From an uncultured Bacteroidia bacterium (GTDB taxonomy: Bacteria > Bacteroidota > Bacteroidia > Bacteroidales > Prolixibacteraceae): DNA of 64,000 nucleotides. The translations under genes and the position numbers were made by a program. Under the pieces are notes generated by a model. That model saw nothing but the letters and a program-made list of their open reading frames with translations, made no database searches and was not told the origin of the DNA. Shown piece by piece: positions 62,347 through 64,000 of the stretch (positions within the stretch are counted from its first letter, which is position 1; every line of letters starts with the position of its first letter). The stretch is from contig CAIUUO010000158.1 in assembly GCA_903902325.1 (NCBI GenBank), positions 22,602-86,601 on the forward strand, read 5' to 3'.

Positions 62347-63780
62347 ATGAAGGTTTTATTGACCGGTAGTACCGGCTATATCGGGAAAAGGCTGCTTCAG
62401 AATCTTTCCGGCAATGGACATGATGTCACTTGCTTCGTGAGAAACCTGGGAAGGATGATTGTGCCTGAACTTGCCAATGCTACAGTCACCGGACATGAGA
62501 TCGACCTTCTGAAACCCATCCCTGAGCATCTTCACTCCATCGACATCGATGTTGCCTTTTACCTGGTCCATTCTATGTCATCGTCCATCGGTCAGTTCAT
62601 GGAGGAGGAGGCATTGTCTGCCAGGAATTTCGCCGCCTTCATCAGTAAAACCAATTGCAGGCAGATCATTTATCTGAGCGGAATCTCCAATTCGGAAAAA
62701 CTTTCCAAACATCTGCAGTCCAGAAAAAATGTGGAGGAGCTGCTCCGAGAGTCGGGCAAGCATCTCACGGTGCTCAGGGCCGGCATCATTGTAGGCAGCG
62801 GCAGCGCATCCTTCGAAATCATCCGCGACCTGATGGAGCTTTTGCCAGTGGTAGTAGCTCCGGCCTGGGTCATGACACGGTGCCAGCCGCTGGGTGTGGC
62901 TGATGTGCTGAAATACCTTACCGGCTGCATGCTCAATTCCGATACATACGATGAAGTGTTCGATATTGGCGGTCCCGAAGTATTGACCTACAAGGAGATG
63001 CTGTTGCAATATGCCGAGGTGCGAGGACTGAAGCGATGGATCGGTGTGATTCCGTTCTTTAGTCCGAGGATGTCTTCCTACTGGCTTTATTTCGTCACTT
63101 CCACCTCTTATTACCTGGCCGTTAACCTGGTCGACAGCATGAAGGTCGAGGTGGTGTGCAGCGACAACAGGCTGCAGCAAATGCTGGGCATCGAACCGCT
63201 CACCTACCGGGAAGCCTGCAGGCGCGCACTCGACCGTATCAACCTTGATACGGTGGCTTCCAGCTGGACGGATGCAGTCTCGATGGCAAAGGGGAACCAA
63301 CTGTTTGAATACGTGGATGTGCCTGTTTTTGGCATCATGAAGGACAGTAGAAGCCTTAAAATTGCAGGGGATCCCGAAAAAGTACTGAACAGGGTCTTCT
63401 CAATCGGTGGAGAAACAGGATGGTATTATGCCAACTGGATTTGGAACGTGCGGGGATTTATTGACAAAATGGCGGGTGGCGTCGGAGTGCGCCGCGGTCG
63501 CCGTAATGCCACTGAACTCAATCCCGGTGATGCGCTCGATTTCTGGAGGGTGCTGATTGCGAATCGCGAAAACAAGCGATTGCTTCTATTTGCGGAGATG
63601 AAAGTCCCGGGCGAAGCCTGGCTTGAATTCAAAATAGACCTGAAGGAGGATGGATTCTACCTGTCCCAGACTGCCACTTTCATGCCCAAAGGGCTCAGCG
63701 GACGGCTCTATTGGTGGTGCCTACTGCCAATACACCTGGTGATGTTCAGGGGGATGATCAGGGCCATTGCAAGGAAATAA
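62347..63780 (+). CDS. SDR/NAD(P)-binding protein with DUF2867 domain
   Basis: 477 residues from the ATG at 62347 (MKVLLTGSTGYIGKRLLQ); an upstream in-frame ATG would be made of repeat sequence. Residues ~1-300 form an atypical extended SDR (GSTGYIG motif, YLVHSM, YLSGISN). The C-terminal ~160 residues are DUF2867 (DYANW-like GGETGWYYANWIWNVRGFID; WRVLIANRENKRLLLFAEM; FMPKGLSGRLYWWCLLPIH). The reaction is unknown; such proteins are often near photolyase or lipid genes. Confidence 0.88.
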   Translation: MKVLLTGSTGYIGKRLLQNLSGNGHDVTCFVRNLGRMIVPELANATVTGHEIDLLKPIPEHLHSIDIDVAFYLVHSMSSSIGQFMEEEALSARNFAAFISKTNCRQIIYLSGISNSEKLSKHLQSRKNVEELLRESGKHLTVLRAGIIVGSGSASFEIIRDLMELLPVVVAPAWVMTRCQPLGVADVLKYLTGCMLNSDTYDEVFDIGGPEVLTYKEMLLQYAEVRGLKRWIGVIPFFSPRMSSYWLYFVTSTSYYLAVNLVDSMKVEVVCSDNRLQQMLGIEPLTYREACRRALDRINLDTVASSWTDAVSMAKGNQLFEYVDVPVFGIMKDSRSLKIAGDPEKVLNRVFSIGGETGWYYANWIWNVRGFIDKMAGGVGVRRGRRNATELNPGDALDFWRVLIANRENKRLLLFAEMKVPGEAWLEFKIDLKEDGFYLSQTATFMPKGLSGRLYWWCLLPIHLVMFRGMIRAIARK

Positions 63781-63890
63781 ATTAAAAATTAAAAATTAAA
63801 AATTAAAAATGGTTCGGTAAAATTTATTTTTGATACTCAAATTGTGTATATAATTTTTCATTTTTCATTTTTCATTTTTCATTTTTCACT
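63780..63890. repeat. AT-rich word repeats with inverted partner
   Basis: ATTAAAAATTAAAAATT words at 63780-63811 and TTTTTCATTTTTCATTTTTC words at 63855-63890. The arms are roughly complementary and separate the convergent genes. Confidence 0.75.
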
Positions 63891-64000
63891 GATTAAACTG
63901 CTGAATCCCGAATACTTTTCTCTTCTCCGGTTTCGTTCCATCTTCCAACAACAGCAATTCCGAATTTCCAAAATGGAACAGCGTCAGCACCTCCTGCCAC
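63886..64000 (-). CDS. Partial gene at the right edge (C-terminus)
   Basis: The minus strand is open for the 37 visible codons, ending at the stop TGA (63886-63888). It reads VLTLFHFGNSELLLLEDG and ends KVFGIQQFNQ, with composition like coding sequence. The start is outside the window and I do not recognise the protein. Confidence 0.5.
   Translation of the reverse strand, partial: WQEVLTLFHFGNSELLLLEDGTKPEKRKVFGIQQFNQ

Overview
This window looks like chromosomal DNA of a Bacteroidota member, probably from the Bacteroidales/Marinilabiliales side. The placement rests on gene content, not on a marker-gene comparison. The pointers are a type IX secretion sorting tail on a CotH-like protein, a GH92 mannosidase lipoprotein, a NigD-like lipoprotein, an ExbB-ExbD-ExbD-TonB cluster with TPR and PstS-like partners, serine palmitoyltransferase, LytS/LytTR two-component genes, an apgM-type homoserine kinase between thrA and thrC, and TTTG/TAnnTTTG promoters. 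I see no rRNA, tRNA, CRISPR array, transposase or phage gene. Coding density is high.

Layout. 1-7.5 kb: the 3' end of a secreted CotH/lamin-tail protein, a decayed gene remnant, an SDR and serine palmitoyltransferase (possible sphingolipid pair), then two tandem M14 carboxypeptidase-like proteins, the upstream one of which has lost its zinc and catalytic residues. 7.7-8.7 kb: an LpxR-like lipid A deacylase. 8.8-17.6 kb (all minus): LytS-type kinase, LytTR regulator, PqqD-like protein, ATP-grasp ligase, fold-III PLP decarboxylase, urea-transporter/M23 peptidase fusion, TPR/beta-barrel protein and TPR protein. They are tightly packed, often overlapping, and are my best candidate for an undescribed system. 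17.8-28.9 kb: GH92, WG-repeat protein, SDR, a membrane LuxR regulator with a small look-alike, a secreted isochorismatase-like hydrolase, AHSA1 and VOC proteins, MalQ, an exported superoxide dismutase, a prolyl oligopeptidase and a DUF4242 protein.

29-35.2 kb (minus): PstS-like lipoprotein, TPR protein, ExbB, two ExbD and TonB, an energy-transduction module for the outer membrane. 35.4-43.4 kb: S9 peptidase, NigD-like lipoprotein, YncE-like propeller, ICMT-like methyltransferase, ClpS, a double-SPOR protein, Bcp. 43.4-49.8 kb: recA and a threonine operon (thrA, alternative homoserine kinase, thrC). 49.8-64 kb: diheme cytochrome, ABC-F protein, endonuclease III, 2[4Fe-4S] ferredoxin, divergent HutI-like amidohydrolase, an uncharacterised barrel/membrane pair, PmoA-family protein, SpmA-SpmB fusion, YkgJ-type cysteine cluster protein, group III truncated hemoglobin, seven-heme NapC/NirT-type cytochrome and an SDR/DUF2867 protein. 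A partial minus-strand gene enters at the right edge.

A second window-wide feature is a set of short, word-like repeat arrays that sit almost only between genes. The same words recur in both orientations at many loci and sometimes form long inverted repeats. They occur between convergent genes but also inside the threonine operon, so they are not simply terminators.
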